Counted from the first letter of the stretch, positions 13,457-27,700 are shown. The stretch: DNA of 64,000 nt from Impatiens glandulifera (GCF_907164915.1 NC_061862.1:143273913-143337912); one strand, 5' to 3'. The notes: generated by a model not told the origin, from the sequence alone. Translations and numbers: made by a program.

Positions 13457-16400
13457 ATGTCTGAAATACCCGATACCGCGATCCCAATTGAATCCTTCGA
13501 CATAACTTCAGATGAAGACGAATCCGACATCTGCATCATCAAACAAGTCGACATGACAGTTCCAAAAACCGACGATCCAACAATCCCAGTTCTTACATTC
13601 AGAATGTGGGTTCTTGGAATCGGTTCTTGTGTGTTATTATCTTTCGTGAACCAGTTTTATTGGTACCGGACTGAGCCACTGTCACTTTCATCGATCTCGG
13701 CTCAAATTGCGGTGGTTCCTTTAGGTCATTTGATGGCTAAGACAATAACGAAGAGAAAGTTCTTGGAAGGATCAAGATTTGAATTTAGTTTGAATCCTGG
13801 TCCTTTTAATATTAAAGAACATGTTTTGATTACTATATTTGCTAATTCCGGTGCCGGTTCTGTTTATGCTACTCATATTATCAGTGCTGTCAAGCTTTAT
13901 TACAAGAGAAGCCTTTCTTTCTTGCCTGCTTTTCTTGTTATGATGACTACTCAGGTAATTCTACCCATCACTTTAAATGTTAGGTTTGAGTATTTTACTT
14001 TTGATAAAAAAAGATCAGAAAAAAAAATGATTTTTTTTGATAGATTTTTAGTTTAGTATAAAAAAGAAGATTTGATAAATTTTGTGGGAGTTTTGATTTT
14101 TGATGAAATGAAAATTTGTATATAAAATATATAAAATCAATTCCATTCGATGAACACAAATTTACTTTTCAATTTTACCTAAGAAGATTTTCAATTTTGT
14201 TCAATTTATATTAATTAATGCTTATAAATTTATAATTGTCTTTTATTTATAAGGGTTAATAAGGGTGTGTTTTGTGGCCTTTGGACCATCTTATTTTTGT
14301 ATTATTTTGATTTTTATACATAAATGATTGTCAAATATATCATATTTTATTAACTTTTTAAAAAACAAAATGTCTTTTATTTTATTAAAATACTTGTGGG
14401 AGTGATAGATTCATAAAAGTGATAGATTCATAAAATAATAAATAAAATTATTTGACTATGAGTATATTTCTATGTTGGATGCGTATATTTATAATGTCGG
14501 ATGCGTATATTTATAATGTTATTATTATGATATTTTTTAATATTTTTTTCGAAAAGACGGTAAAGTTCATTGAGTAATCGTTCTTCTCCAAAACTTACGA
14601 GCTCTCGATTATAACATATTGAGTAAATTATTTATTTATTTATTTTCTCTTTATGTAATGTTTTTGTTGTGTTCAAACTATTTTTATCATTTTTAATATA
14701 TATAAACTTTTTTCAAATAAAAATATAATAAAATTGATTTTGTTAGTGAATTATAGTACTTATTTTTATTTAATTAATCATTTTGATTTTTTATTTGGGT
14801 GTGATTTGGGTTTATTATCACGTTTCAGTTAGTTTGATTCAAAATTTAGATTAATCTATTTTATATGTATGTTTATAACAAATTTTATATCCATCTATTA
14901 TGATCAATTAATATTTAGCTAAATAACAAAACTTTTGTTTCAAATTGTAGGTGTTGGGATTTGGTTGGGCAGGACTGTTTCGCAAGTATCTAGTTGAGCC
15001 AGTAGAAATGTGGTGGCCAGCAAATCTAGTTCAAGTTTCATTGTTCAGGTAAAAAAAACCATAACCATATCCCATATTATTATCATTTTAGTCGGGTAAA
15101 TTTTGTGAAATGTTTTTAGCCCGGGTAGATTCTAAATCCTACTTCGGCTTTGGTTGCAGGGCCTTGCATGAAGTGGAGGAACGACCAAAAGGAGGATTAA
15201 CCAGTACACAATTCTTCATCATAACCTTAATATGTGGATTCTGTTATTACACAATACCTGGTTATCTATTCCAAATGTTAACAACAGTTTCATGGGTATG
15301 TTGGCTTGCTCCCAAATCTGTTCTTGTTCAACAACTAGGCTCTGGTCTAAAGGGTCTTGGGTTCGGCAGCTTTGGTCTAGATTGGTCCACCATTTCGTCT
15401 TACCTTGGAAGCCCACTGGCTAGTCCTTGGTTTGCAACTGCTAATGTTGCGGTTGGATATGTTTTTGTTATGTATGTTTTGACCCCACTTACTTATTGGG
15501 GTTTCAACTCTTATGACGCTAAAACATTTCCTCTTTTCTCAAGTAAGCTTTTCATGGGGAATGGTTCGGTTTATGATGTAACTAGTATTGTTGATTCTCG
15601 CTTTCGACTTGACGAGAATGCTTATGGTCAATATGGGCGTGTCTACATGAGTACGTTCTTCGCCATGACTTATGGTGTTGGATTCGCTACTCTTTCTGCC
15701 ACTGTCGTGCATATTGCACTCTTCTATGGAAGGTATTTATGCAAATACTTCTATTTACAAAAAAAAAAAAAAAAAACTTGTATTTTGTCACTATTTGAAA
15801 TTGTGAAATTAGAAAGTGGGAGTGATTTTTTTGATTTAGTATTAAAGATTTAATTGAATTAGATAAAACATTTTTGAGGAAAAAGTGGATGAAATTTTTT
15901 GATTTTTTTGATAATTTTTTAGATTGAGCTATATAAAAATATTTTGATCAACTTTTTTTTAACAAACATGAATGGTTTTGATTTTTGACAAAATGATATA
16001 TTTTTAGCAAATAAACTTTGAAGTTACATTTTTCATTGATCAATGAGTTGTGCAACTTATACAAATATATACAACTTATACTGCAGTGATTTATGGAAGC
16101 AAACGAAAAGAGTGTTTGGATCGCGTGAGAAAAAGATTGATATCCATACGAAGCTCATGAAGTCGTACAAAGAAGTACCCATGTGGTGGTTTGTTTTGAT
16201 TTTGGTGGTGAATATCGTCATGATCTTATTTTCTTGTATGTACTATGAAGAAGTACTTCAACTACCTTGGTGGGGTGTCTTATTAGCATGCGCTATCGCC
16301 ATTTTTTTCACTCTACCTATCGGAATTATTGTAGCCACTACAAACCAGGTTATTTTTTTCTTAGTATTATCATTTCTTTAATTATGTTTATAAATCATCA

Positions 16401-17298
16401 TAACAAATATAATTTTGTTTTTAACAGGCACCAGGTTTGAACGTTATAACGGAATACATAATTGGGTATTTGTACCCTGAACGACCTGTTGCTAATATGT
16501 GTTTTAAGGTCTATGGTTACATAAGCATGACACAAGCTTTAACGTTTCTGTCTGATTTCAAACTTGGTCATTATATGAAGATTCCTCCTAGGATCATGTT
16601 CATGGCTCAGGTCATCTCAAAAAACAATTTGAATTTTATTGTTTTTATACAATTGTGACAAATAATTTTTTTTTCTTTAGGTTGTGGGGACGGTTATATC
16701 GGTTATTGTATACCAATCAACTGCATGGTGGTTGATGGACGCGATTCCCAATCTATGCGACACAGCATTGTTGCCCGAGGACAGTCAGTGGACCTGTCCG
16801 ATGGACAGAGTATTCTACGACGCCTCGGTTATATGGGGACTAGTGGGACCGCGAAGAATCTTCGGGGACCTAGGATATTATGCTAAAGTGAATTGGTTCT
16901 TCTTAGGAGGGGCAATTGCACCAATAATTGTATGGATGGCTCACAAGAAATACCCGGAAAAGAAATGGATTCGTCTCATAAACATGCCTATATTGATAGG
17001 ATCAACAGGAATGATGCCACCGGCTTCTTCGGTGAACTACACTAGTTGGGTGTTTGTCGCTTTTATATCTGGTTTCTATCTTTTCAGGTATAGACCGGAG
17101 TGGTGGGGACGATATAACTATGTTCTTTCGGGTGGGCTAGATGCGGGGACCGCGTTTATGTCGGTTTTGATATTCCTCGGGTTGCAATCAAATGATATTG
17201 CTTTTAATTGGTGGGGAAATAGTGGGGAGGGGTGTCCTTTAGCTTCATGCCCAACTGCTAAGGGAATTGCTATTCATGGATGTCCTGTTTACTCTTGA
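13457..17298 (+). CDS. Oligopeptide transporter (OPT family), six exons
   Basis: Predicted exons are 13457-13954, 14951-15048, 15160-15732, 16087-16348, 16428-16610 and 16681-17298. All introns are GT-AG, and the joined frame stays open for 743 residues, normal for plant OPTs. These are multi-pass membrane proteins that move small peptides, peptide conjugates or metal chelates with protons. Both family signatures are present: NPGPFN at residues 113-118 and KIPPR at 528-532. The last exon has [18 protein letters not shown] and a C-terminal [11 protein letters not shown] segment, also typical. The N-terminus is short, acidic and cytosolic-looking, with hydrophobic segments from about residue 50. 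Overall spelling resembles the OPT1/4/5 branch, but that is an impression. No lesion was found; the substrate cannot be read from sequence. It is the only clearly intact host gene in the window. Confidence 0.93.
14401..14520. repeat. Short tandem duplications inside OPT intron 1
   Basis: Two small tandem duplications sit in the 996-bp first intron: GTGATAGATTCATAAAA twice in a row near 14402-14435, and TCGGATGCGTATATTTATA-type units twice near 14475-14519. They look like replication slippage and do not touch the splice sites. Confidence 0.65.
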
Positions 17299-18111
17299 TA
17301 ATAATTGGGGTCTTTTCAGATTATAATCTGATATAGATAGTTCTAATTATAGTTATAGATTTGATTTATTGTAAATTTCTTGTTTTTAAGTTAATTGTTC
17401 TAAAGGATATTTTTAATTTGATTATGCATTATATATGTTAATGTTTTTGGAAATATATTGGTCTTTATCAAGATAAGTCATGAACTATCACCATTTCTAA
17501 TTAAGTTTTGATTACTAATTTGGTTGTCTAATGCAAATGTTTACTAGTTTGTAGAAATAAATAGATTGGTTTAGTTTTAGCTGTCTACTTTGTTGTATAT
17601 GTAATAATAAGAGCGGATTTAAGTTAGGAATCATTTGTACTCAAGTCTAATTTCTTTTTTACCTGCAAAATGTGTTATAATCCTCTAATTTATATATATA
17701 TTTTTTATTAAATTTAATATTTATTTTTCTAATTCTTAAAAATAGGTCAATTCTAAACTAACTTGTTTCATTAATAAATTTTCCAACAAATTTCAAGTCT
17801 ATATCAATTTTTTTATAAACCACGATGACTTTAAATCATGAATATGTATTCTAATCACTTTAAATCATGAATATGTATTCTAATTCTTTCAAGTTTTGAC
17901 CTAGTTCCAATGGTAGATAATATTAAGTTACTTTATTAATTTTTTTTTAAATAATTAAAATATTTTTAATATATAATATTTAGTGATTAAAGTTGGTATT
18001 AATTTTTTTTTAAAAAAGGTCCACGTATATTATAAATGAAAAAAAAATCGTTTAAGAACAACGGAAAAATATGACATGAAAATAACAAATAAAAATAAGA
18101 AAAAATAATAC
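17299..18111. other. OPT 3' flank and intergenic DNA
   Basis: The sequence after the OPT stop is A/T-rich and presumably contains its 3' untranslated region; TTTATTGTAAATTTC near 17363 is a possible polyadenylation context. A perfect 29-bp tandem duplication (unit starting ACTTTAAATCATG) lies at about 17828-17885. No gene is seen. Confidence 0.5.
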
Positions 18112-18640
18112 TTAATAAGTTATCGAGCTCGTAAATTTTCGAGAATAACGATTAACTCCTCGATAGACTCTACTAACTTTTCTTAAACAAATCTCAGAAA
18201 GCATCATAATAATAGTATCATGAATGATACGCATCAGACGACTACAATCATTGAAAATTTGATGATTTCTCTCCAACCAGATAGTCCACCAAAGAATAAT
18301 TGAGATAGTAACCCAAATATGTAGGTCTTCCATATCAGCCGCATCAATCCAAACTTTCAAACAACTATATAAAGACTCGGGCGTCACCCAAAAAATCTCA
18401 ATAATACTCCACAAAAGACTTCAAATACTAGTCACCCCGACAATACAAAAGTAAGTGAGTTGCCGATTCAACATCTTCTTGACACATACGAAAACGACTA
18501 GCCATAATATAATATTTTTTCATGCACATATCATCTGTTAGAATTCCACCATGTATAATGCTCTATCCAAAGAACGAAATCTTGGATGAAATCTTTTACT
18601 CTCAAAGTTTTTCCCAATAAAAATTATATGGAATCATCTT
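18112..18640 (-). pseudogene. LINE retrotransposon tail (zinc-binding RT-associated domain)
   Basis: This reverse-strand relic is the end of a non-LTR retrotransposon polyprotein. Reading from 18640 downward, one frame gives KISFFGWSIIHGGILTDDM and then FRMCQEDVESATHLLLYC, which fits the zf-RVT domain pattern (KxSFFxW ... C..C..E.E...HLLLxC). After a frame break, the open frame at 18112-18414 gives TIWLERNHQIFND, the usual C-terminal W-x-ERN-x-R-x-F motif. The RT and endonuclease domains are absent, so this is a 5'-truncated, frameshifted copy. It abuts a Copia LTR remnant. Confidence 0.75.
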
Positions 18641-18936
18641 GGCGAACAACTTGTAGCAATGTCCCACATGGAAATTATCAATATATTTTCAACACATAAT
18701 ATCTAGTACAAACAATGACACTTGTTTGCGTCTTACCAAGAGTAAAACTCTATTATGGGACGAAGTCTCCATACTATTTAATTCTCACTCAAAGGAACAT
18801 GAAACTTCTTTCCATAGAGATAATCCTCAATCTGCATCATCTAGATGATATATTTTGTCCTATCAAATCTTCCAATCCCGTGTCCTATACTGTTCTCATT
18901 TGCCATCGTTTTTCAATGCTCTAATCTAGTCTAGCA

Positions 18937-19259
18937 GCTCTGATACCAGTTGTTAGGATTTGGATCCCAAAATCTGACCTACTTGAAATGGTCTATAAAA
19001 ATGCAAGAAAAAGAGAATACAAGAAGGCACAGATTTATAGTGGTTCACTCAAATGAGCTACGTCCACTTCAGCCGTCACCAGATTTCACTATGAAGAAGA
19101 AGAAATACAAAGTTTTTGCCTCACACTTTATCTCTCTCAAATTCTATATTCTCAATTTAAACCTTAATAATAACATATTTATAGGGTAAACAGTTAAATA
19201 ATAAATCATAAATAACTCTTGGTCAGGCTCAAGTCCAAACTCAATAAACTCTACCTACA
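18937..19259 (-). repeat. Copia primer-binding site plus LTR remnant
   Basis: GCTCTGATACCA at 18937-18948 is the reverse complement of the standard plant Copia primer-binding site. It is followed two bases later by TGTTAGGATTTGG at 18951, which has the form of an LTR edge. The sequence then reads like an LTR for about 300 bases, perhaps ending near 19259 (CTACCTACA), but the far boundary is uncertain. The internal region and second LTR are missing; LINE sequence lies on the other side. Confidence 0.55.
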
Positions 19260-22200
19260 CCCGAGAAAAATTGGAACTTATGCCGGAATGGGAAATTTGT
19301 ATTTAGCTAAGTCACTCGAAAAGAAATTTTTTTAGCGAGATAAAACTCTAAAACTTGTGTGTGTTTGTTTTAATTCCGTAGAGTGTTTTCGTTTAAAAAT
19401 CATTTATAGGCCTGTCTAGAATGATACAACAATGCTTTCGGTTTTTTCCCTTTTTGAGATTTTTTAATGAAATGAAACTAAGTCGTTTTTCTCAAAAAAA
19501 ACTCTAATTAACTATTATAGAGTTTATTATAAGTGTAAGTTTCATAACACAACAGAACACAGCTAAGGCGATTCTGGCGAGAGGTCATCTTCTCCGGCGT
19601 GTCCATTTTTGTATTTGTTCTTCTTGTTGTTTTCTACTTGTTCCTCTAACCCTAGAACAATGTAATACATTACAAACGCCAATTGTGTATATCGGCGTTG
19701 GTCGTATATTATACTTAGTTCATTCAATTATTAATTTATCAACATGTGTGTTGATTGTTTGATTATTGAATTGATTGGTTTACCCTAGATTCTAGAGTTC
19801 CTAGGTTAGATAGAGTCTAGTTAGGAAGAGGCTATAACATGACTAACATCAAACCTTAACCTCTAATCTTCACCGAAATTAGGAACAATTGGTCACTAGA
19901 GAGGAAATTGTCGAGCCATCCTTCAGACGAACTCCAAATTCATTTCTTTTTTCAGTAAGGTCTTCTCTAAAGCTTATTGTCACAAGCAAGATATCGTGGA
20001 AGGTCAATTTGCAAGCGCCTTGACAAACGACAGAATGCAGAAAGAAATTGGTCATCTGAATCTCGATATGTAGGGATTTCCGATTACATTTATTAATCCA
20101 TTCATTTCTTGTGAACTGAGATCTCAAGAGACTTTGTTTAGCGTCTGGTGAGTCTCTGAAGTGACGAACTCAATTGTCTAGGAGAAATAGAGAAACGAGG
20201 ATGAGTGGCAATTGAAAAGTCAACTTTTCCAATCTAAAAACAAATACTTATTTTGTTCTTCAATCTAGGATCCATGCGTTGTTCTTTGAATGTTAGACGA
20301 TGAAGAAGGAGATTTCCCGAGGATATTCCTAGTAGACGACCCCTAGAGAATCCCTGCATTTTCCCAACTTTTTTCTTTTGGAATTCCTGAAGTTCCGAGG
20401 CAGGTGCAATTTAGCCCTTAGGCATTTAATTCTTTTAAAATTACCCTGGAACTTTAATTTGAATTAATTTATTAATTCAGAATTAAATTGACCCCTAGAC
20501 TTTCTAGATATGTGCAATTTTGACCCCTAACCTTCAAATTCGAGTTATTTTCAATAATGTTTTCTACAATAATATTATTTTTCATAATTCTTGGGGCAGT
20601 TTGATAAACATTTTATTTTGAAACACTCATATCTTGAGCTCTATGACCCAGAAAATTATAAAATTTCTAGAGTAGGTTCACAAAATTATTTTTAACTTCC
20701 ATGAAATTTTTTAGAATTTTCATAACACTTTGTAAAAAAATTCTAACTTTGGCGGGGTTGTATCGGGAGTCTCGTAATCCCGAAAAGTTCCGAATTCGAG
20801 TGAAAAAATATTTCTAAAAATATATTCGATATGCACAAAGATATTCGAGATTCTCTAACCTTTTAGGGAAAATTCTTTATTTTTGTTGTGTCATACACGA
20901 GGCTCCAAATTCCCCTCTCGATCCTTAATCTACATCCTGATACACTCGTGAACTCCTTTCTGTATAAGGATTCACAGTTCGAATCAACAAGCAAACTTTC
21001 AAGCAATATGCAAAGCAACAAATTGACATTGTTGTTCATGTGTGCTCTGGGAGAGCATTCAAGGTTTTGTTATATCTTCTTTTGTCTAGGAAAAACTTAA
21101 CGAGAGTCTAGAGTCATCTCTAGACTAATATCACAATAAATAGACTTAAGAAATAATAATTGAAACTAAGAGAATTCTAATAGTTTGATATCAATTTTTA
21201 TCGAAATCTAACTAGAGCTTAGAATCGTCTTTGAACGATGAATAGGGTTAGACCTTATAGATTAGATACAAGGTTAGAATATACACACGCAAATGAATTA
21301 TAGACTCAAATAACGTGTAATGTACATTCACAAATAGATGACCAATTATATTCGAGTAGAGACTATCCCATGGGATAGGCGCATATGACATAACTACTAC
21401 GACCATATCCTCATGCATAAAAAAGCACCGGACCATTAATCTGTGAATACTCTGATTTTCTTTTCTTTAATTTCTTTTTTAAGTAAACTAAATTGGCGAC
21501 TTTTAAAGTCAATTAGATTACTACATTGCTACATATACTAATCTGGAACATATATGGGTCAATCAAAAAAAATATATGATATAGAACTCCACTTTGTTTC
21601 ATCATCTCAAACAGGTAAGACAACATCCCATGTTTTTCTATGCAATTAAACTTGGCCCATTCTTTTACTAAAAGGATTGAGCCGAATACAAATACTCTAT
21701 TGAATCATTTTAAATAGATGCATACTTATCTAGATATATAAGATTAAAAAAAAAAGTAAAAAACTAAACAACTCAAAAGTTTCTTTTTTTATGTTGGGTC
21801 CATAATGAATCCTATGGATCCTTAGGATTGGTATATTGAGATTCGAGAGGAAGTTAAGCCATGAGATTTTATAGCATAACTTTCGTAGAAAATTCTTTCT
21901 CTAAAAAGTACATGGGTCGTGTTACCATTCAAGTCTTTCGTTGTGTCCCTTCCGTAGACACACTCGAAAGAATATGTAAAGCAGGGAACCGACCAATTAA
22001 CGGATCGCACAGATCACTCTTAAAGATAGAGCATTAGAATGGGTAAATTTACTCCTATGAACAGATCCCTTCACAATTTAAAATGAAAGACTTTAGGCGA
22101 ACCCTAGAATCGAAAGACGCGTAGAAAAACCTTAAAAAGGTAGGGAAAAGATTAATTCAAAGATGTGAGAGTGAGATGGACGAAATAAAACATCATACAC

Positions 22201-22984
22201 TTCAATTTCCAGAATTTTGAACTCACTGTGTATAAGCATCATATTTCCTACTTCTATATAGAATAAATTTGAGACATACACATCAAAGTGATAGGTATAC
22301 ATGTTGTGCATAATATGTTAAAAATTCAACCATTTTAGATCAGTGTCCAATACACGATTGACAATCTACCAAAATGTGAGAGAATATAAAAAAAATCATA
22401 ATTTAGGAACATTAATTGGCTTCTTATGACCTGCTTAGATTTAGAATTTACAAAAATGTGCATCATCTAGGCCGTGTCAAAATTTCAAAATAATTGACAT
22501 TAAAATAAATGTTCAGTTAACTCTACAGAAGGTCTATCAAATAACCAAAATCAATTTTTATAAAAAAAATATGTGTTATTGTGTTCTTCCCTAACACAAT
22601 CAAAAATGTTTTTTTTTATAATAATTTTGGATCGTCATTCTCAAACAAGAACTTGAGAACGACGATCCACTTTTAAATTTTTTTATTAAAATTAAATTTA
22701 GTCAAATCTTTTTACAATGAATAGATGAATTACAGTACAATAGAAAGTTTTCAAATCATCTAAAGAATAATATATATAGATCATCAAATTGAAGAACTAT
22801 ATAATTTATGAGAAGTATGAAACTCAAATATGCATAAATTGAAGCTCGTTTATATTATTATTACAAGTAAAATGGAGAATTACGGTTAGTAGGAAAAGTC
22901 TTCATAAGCTCTATCTTACTCTCTACAAAACTCATTCTCAAATCCTAAACATGATTTTACTCAACCTAGCATATCTATTGCAAA
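19260..22984. other. Intergenic DNA, unrecognised
   Basis: No gene is supported. From about 19560 to 21450 the sequence is less A/T-rich than its surroundings and has phrases common in plant LTR retrotransposon non-coding parts (for example the 20400-20530 stretch with repeated aatttgaccccta-like words). I found no LTR pair, primer-binding site or protein motif. An 82-codon frame at 19879-20127 (minus) has no recognisable domain. Confidence 0.45.
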
Positions 22985-22989
22985 AATTA

Positions 22990-23490
22990 TGTTGGGTTTT
23001 GCAACAGCAAAACTATGGATCTTCTTAGAAATCAAAACCTGTAGCAAATCAGATTCCAAATCGTCTATGATGATAAAAAGATTACCAAGAACTGAAATAG
23101 CACAAAGCAATAAACGACAACACAATATACGTGGTTCGGTCAAAATCGACCTACGTCCACGGGAGGGATAAGTTTCACTAAATCAAACAAATGTCAATAG
23201 TAGAAACTTACAGCCCTGCTCTCAAATGAAAGAAGTGATTACACTAGGAATGATTGAACTACTCCACAATCAAAAAACTCCTCCAATCTCTCACTCTGGA
23301 TCAGCCAAAGAACAAGAAGAAGAAGGAAACCAGAAAACCCTAGATCTGTAATTCACTCTCTCTCTATTTGCTCTGTTATGAGAAAAATACCCAAAAAATG
23401 TATTTATACTCTAACCCGTTTTCTAAAAGAAAACCCTGACCCGTTTACCCGGAATTTAAAACACGCCCGCAATGGCAAGGAACACTAACA
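22990..23490 (-). repeat. 3' LTR of the complete Copia (501 bp)
   Basis: It starts TGTTGGGTTTTGCAAC and ends GGAACACTAACA on the plus strand. Because the element reads leftward, this is its 3' LTR. It differs from the partner at 27714-28214 at about 11 positions, including the terminal ACTAACA versus ACCAACA. Confidence 0.95.
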
Positions 23491-23502
23491 ATTCTCCCCC
23501 TT
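23491..23502 (-). other. Polypurine tract of the complete Copia
   Basis: On the element strand this reads AAGGGGGAGAAT, directly against the 3' LTR. A purine run in this position is the plus-strand primer for reverse transcription. Confidence 0.85.
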
Positions 23503-26500
23503 CCGAGCCATGGGAGAATGTTGCTATAAACATTCATCATCGTGACGCTTCTGCCAGAACCATTCCGGCTTTGGCACAACATATCTCATGCTTTTCTCTT
23601 GGCAAGCCCTTTGTCATCATATCTGACCCGTTCTCATCTGTGTGCACTTTCTCTAAGTATAACTCCTTCTTCTCGAGCACTTCACGGATCCAATGGTACC
23701 TTCTTTGGATGTGTTTTGAGCGTGAATGGAAACTTGGATTCTTGCTCACGTGTATAGCACTCTGTGAGTCACTAAACACCACAAACCTGTCTTGTGCAAT
23801 GCTAATTTCTTTCAACAATTCTTTCATCCATCTCATTTCTTTACAACATTCAGTAATGGCAATATATTCAGCTTCTGTAGTAGACAAAGCAACACATTTC
23901 TGTAGACGAGACTGCCATGATACAGCTCCTCCTCCAAAAGTAAACAAATACCCTGAAGTTGATCTCATTGTGTCAATATCACCACTCATATCTGAATCAG
24001 AAAACCCTTCAACATGTGACTTTCCAGTACCATAACACAAAGCGTATTTGGAGGTCCCTCGAAGATATCTCATTAGCCACTTAACCGCTTCCCAGTGTGT
24101 CTTACCAGGATTTGAAAGAAAACGACTAAGTACTCCAACCGTATGAGCTATATCCGGTCTTGTACAGACCATTGCATACATCAGACTGCCTATTGCTGAA
24201 GCATATGGAACACTGCACATTTATTGTCTTTCCTATTCATCCTTGGGAGACATTGTCTTGTTTATTTTCAAGTGTGTAGCCAATGGACAAGCAACCGACT
24301 TTGCCTTGTCCATACATAATCGTTTTAGAATCTTCTCAATATATCTCTCTTGAGATAACCATAGCCTTTTCTTCACCCGATCACGAATGACCTGCATTCC
24401 AAGAATTTGTCTTGCTTGACCCAAGTCTTTCATCTCAAAAGACTTAGCCAAATCCTTTTTCAACTTGGCAATCTTGAGCTTGTCTCTCCCAACAATCAGC
24501 ATGTCATCAACATAAAGGAGAAGTATAATAAAATCATTAGAAGCAAACTTTTGCACAAAGACACAGTGATCTGTAGACGTCTTCATGTACCCATGGATGG
24601 TCATGAACGACTCAAACTTAAGATACCACTGCCTTGGTGCTTGCTTCAAACCGTACAGACTTTTGACAAGTTTGCACACCTTGCTTTCCTCACCTTTCTT
24701 ATTATAACCTTCAGGTTGCTCCATATAAACATCTTCATCCAAATCACCATGGAGAAATGCAGTCTTGACATCAAGTTGTTCAACCTCAAGATCCATACAA
24801 GCAGCTAGACTTAACACCACCCGGATAGAAGTCATCTTCACTACCGGTGAGAAAATCTCATCATAATCGATTCCATGCCTCTGGCCAAAACCTTTGACAA
24901 CCAGCCTAGCCTTGTATCTTGTCTTTCTATCATCACCTTCTTGCTTGATCTTGTACACCCATTTATTTTGTAATATTTTTCTGTTCTCTGGTCTTTCAAC
25001 TAGATCATATGTGCCATTTTTCAGCAATGACTTCATCTCTTCATCCATGGCAGCTAGCCATTCTTTCTTATGAGCATCCTCAAGAGCCTCCTTATAGCAT
25101 ATAGGCTCCCCACAATCTGTTAGAAGAACATACTCTATAGCAGGATACTTAGAACTTGATCTTTTCTCCCTAGTAGACCTCCGAAGTACCTCTGTTTGTT
25201 GATTCTGTTGATTTCCATCTTCTTGTTGAACTTCAAAATCAACCTCAACATTATCACCAAGATCAGTTTCAGTATTAGTATCATTTCCATGGCCTACAGC
25301 TTGACCCTGAGGAACATCATCATCACTATCTGAGTCTGAAGCTACATGTGGCTTTGTTTCCTCAACATAATGAGACAACTCAAGACCAGAAAGGTCACGT
25401 ATGTATGCATCAAGCTTTTCACCATCTTCAAAATTCTCAATAGTCTGATCTTCAAGGAATACCACATCCCGGCTTCTCAAAACCTTCTTATCAACTGGGT
25501 CATAACACCTGTATCCCCACTTTTCATCACCATACCCCAAAAATATGCATTGTCTGGTTTTTGCATCTAGCTTAGACCTCTCATCTTTTGGAACATGCAC
25601 AAAAGCTCTGCAACCAAAAACACGTAAATAGTCATAATTAACATCTTTACCTGACCAGACGCTTTCTGCACACTTATTATTCAATGGCTTGGAGGGAGAA
25701 CGGTTGATCACATACACTGCAGTGCTCATGGCTTCAGCCCAGAAATGCTTAGCCAACCTGGCATGGGAGAGCATACTCCTCATCCGTTCCAACATTTTTC
25801 TGTTCATCCTCTCTTCCACACCATTTTGTTGTGGAGTCTTGGGCACAGTCTGTTCATGTCGAATACCCTGCTCTTTGCAATAATCATCAAATGAGTCTAT
25901 GTACTCTCCCCCATTATCTGACCGCACCCTCATCAGTTTTCTTCCTGTCTCTCTTTCAACCAGCTTGTGAAAGACCTCAAACGTTGTTGCAACCTCATCC
26001 TTGGACTTTATAGCATAGGCCCAAACCTTCCTAGATGCATCGTCTATGAAAGTTACAAAATAGGAAGCACCACCTATGGATTTAATCTTCATAGGACCAC
26101 AAACATCTGTATGGACCAGTTCAATGACATTCTTCTTCAGTTCCACTTTTGACTTACTGAAGGAGACTCTGTTCTGCTTACCCTTCAAGCAATGCTCACA
26201 ATTTTCAAGATGAGCATCCTTGAGATTCAGCAGCTCATTCCTCTTGATCAAAACATTCAGCCCCTTTTCACTAATGTGACCTAATCTCTTGTGCCACAAC
26301 TCAGAGGATGATTCCATCAAAACAGAATATGCTGCATCATAGACAATTTTCAAATTTGTCTTGTATAAGGAACAACATTTCTTACCCCGTGCAACAACCA
26401 ATGAACCCTTGCTTAGCTTCCATGCTCCACCACTGAAAACATTATGGTAGCCTCCATCATCAAACATACCTGCTGAAATCAAATTCATTCTTAAATCAGG

Positions 26501-27673
26501 AACATGTCTTACATCTCTCAATGTCAGGAAACAACCCATGTTTGTCTCGATTCTAACATCACCAAGACCGACTATCTTGGACACACCACTGTTACCCATG
26601 CGAACCTCACCATAATCACCAGCTTTGTAAGACTGGAAGTAACCTTTGTGTGGAGTAATATGGAATGAGGCACCTGTGTCAACAATCCATGCTGTTTCAT
26701 TTGAAGATGTGCTAAGACAGGAGTCTTGACAGTTAGAAGCATTTGTCAGTTCACCATCTGAAGCATAAGCAGATGTATCTGCACTCTGTTCTTTCTTTTC
26801 TCTGGGCTTCACTGTACCCTTAGCTTTATCATTTTTAAATTTCCAACACTCATTTTTCCAGTTACCCATTTTGCCACAGTAATGGCAAGCACCATCCTTC
26901 TTTCGAGCTCTAGACTTGCTTCTAGACTTTCCCCTGCTCGAACCACTTCTATTATCTTTTGATCTTCCTCTATCAACCACCAACATATCTGACTTAGAGG
27001 GTTTATCCCCCTTTCGATTCTCCTCATCAAGTAAGGAACTAGTGACAAATGCCATGTTGACTTTACCATTTGGTGCTGAGTTGCTGAGAGTGATAATAAG
27101 TGTCTCCCAACTTGCAGGCAAAGATCCAAGGACTAAAAGTGCTTGCACCTCATCATCAAAGTTTATCTTCATACTACTCAGCTGATTCAAAATATTTTGA
27201 AATTCATTCAAGTGCTCAGCAATTGATTTATTATCAATGTACTTCAGATTCACCAGCCTTCGTACCAGTGCTGCTTTATTCCCTGCTGACCTCCCAGCAT
27301 AGAGAGCTTCAAGTTTGCTCCACACACCATACGCTGTAGTCTCATTCTCAACATGGTGCACAACATTTACACCAACCTAGGAACGAATAAAGCTGCAGGC
27401 CTTTCTATCTATCTTTTTCCAATCAGCCTCTTTTGTAGTCTCAGGTCTAACACCCTCATTTTCAATTGCTTCATTCAAATCATCTGAAACTAACAGATCA
27501 CTGATCATCAGTTTCCATTGCCTGTAGTTTGTACCATTCAGACTCACCATATCAGGTCTAGATTTCCCCAGTATTACTGCCTTAACAACTGATAAAAACA
27601 CCAGCAGAGAAACCAATTGATCTCTTCTATGAATTTCGCCAAATAACCAGCAAAGCACTATGCCCTGCTCCAA
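23503..27673 (-). pseudogene. Copia gag-pol polyprotein with three in-frame stops
   Basis: One reading frame runs from 27673 to 23537, broken only by stops at 27377-27379 (TAG in gag) and two close TAA/TAG codons at 24221-24235 between RT and RNase H. From the N-terminus: gag (UBN2-like) with GTNYRQWKLMISDLL; a zinc knuckle CHYCGKMGNWKNEC in which the usual His is Asn (codon 26861-26863); protease WIVDTGAS; pre-integrase LWHKRLGHIS; integrase with HTDVCGP, SDNGGEY and PQQNGVEERM; reverse transcriptase with LYGLKQAPRQWY and intact YVDD; and RNase H with ALSTTEAEYIA and SRSKHI. The spelling fits Tnt1/Tork-type Copia. With no frameshift seen, decay has only begun. Confidence 0.92.
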
Positions 27674-27700
27674 TGTTAAAACAAATAACCAATTAATACT

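Noticed and set aside
15110..15853. A separate gene starting at 15110
   Set aside because: This frame runs through OPT intron 2, exon 3 and into intron 3; splice sites at 15158-15160 and 15732-15734 show it is an internal exon.
19879..20127. 82-codon minus-strand open frame as a gene
   Set aside because: No domain recognised; the region looks like non-coding repeat DNA.
23472..24035. 187-codon open frame on the plus strand
   Set aside because: It lies antisense to the Copia RNase H domain and shows no protein motif; the minus strand clearly encodes RNase H.
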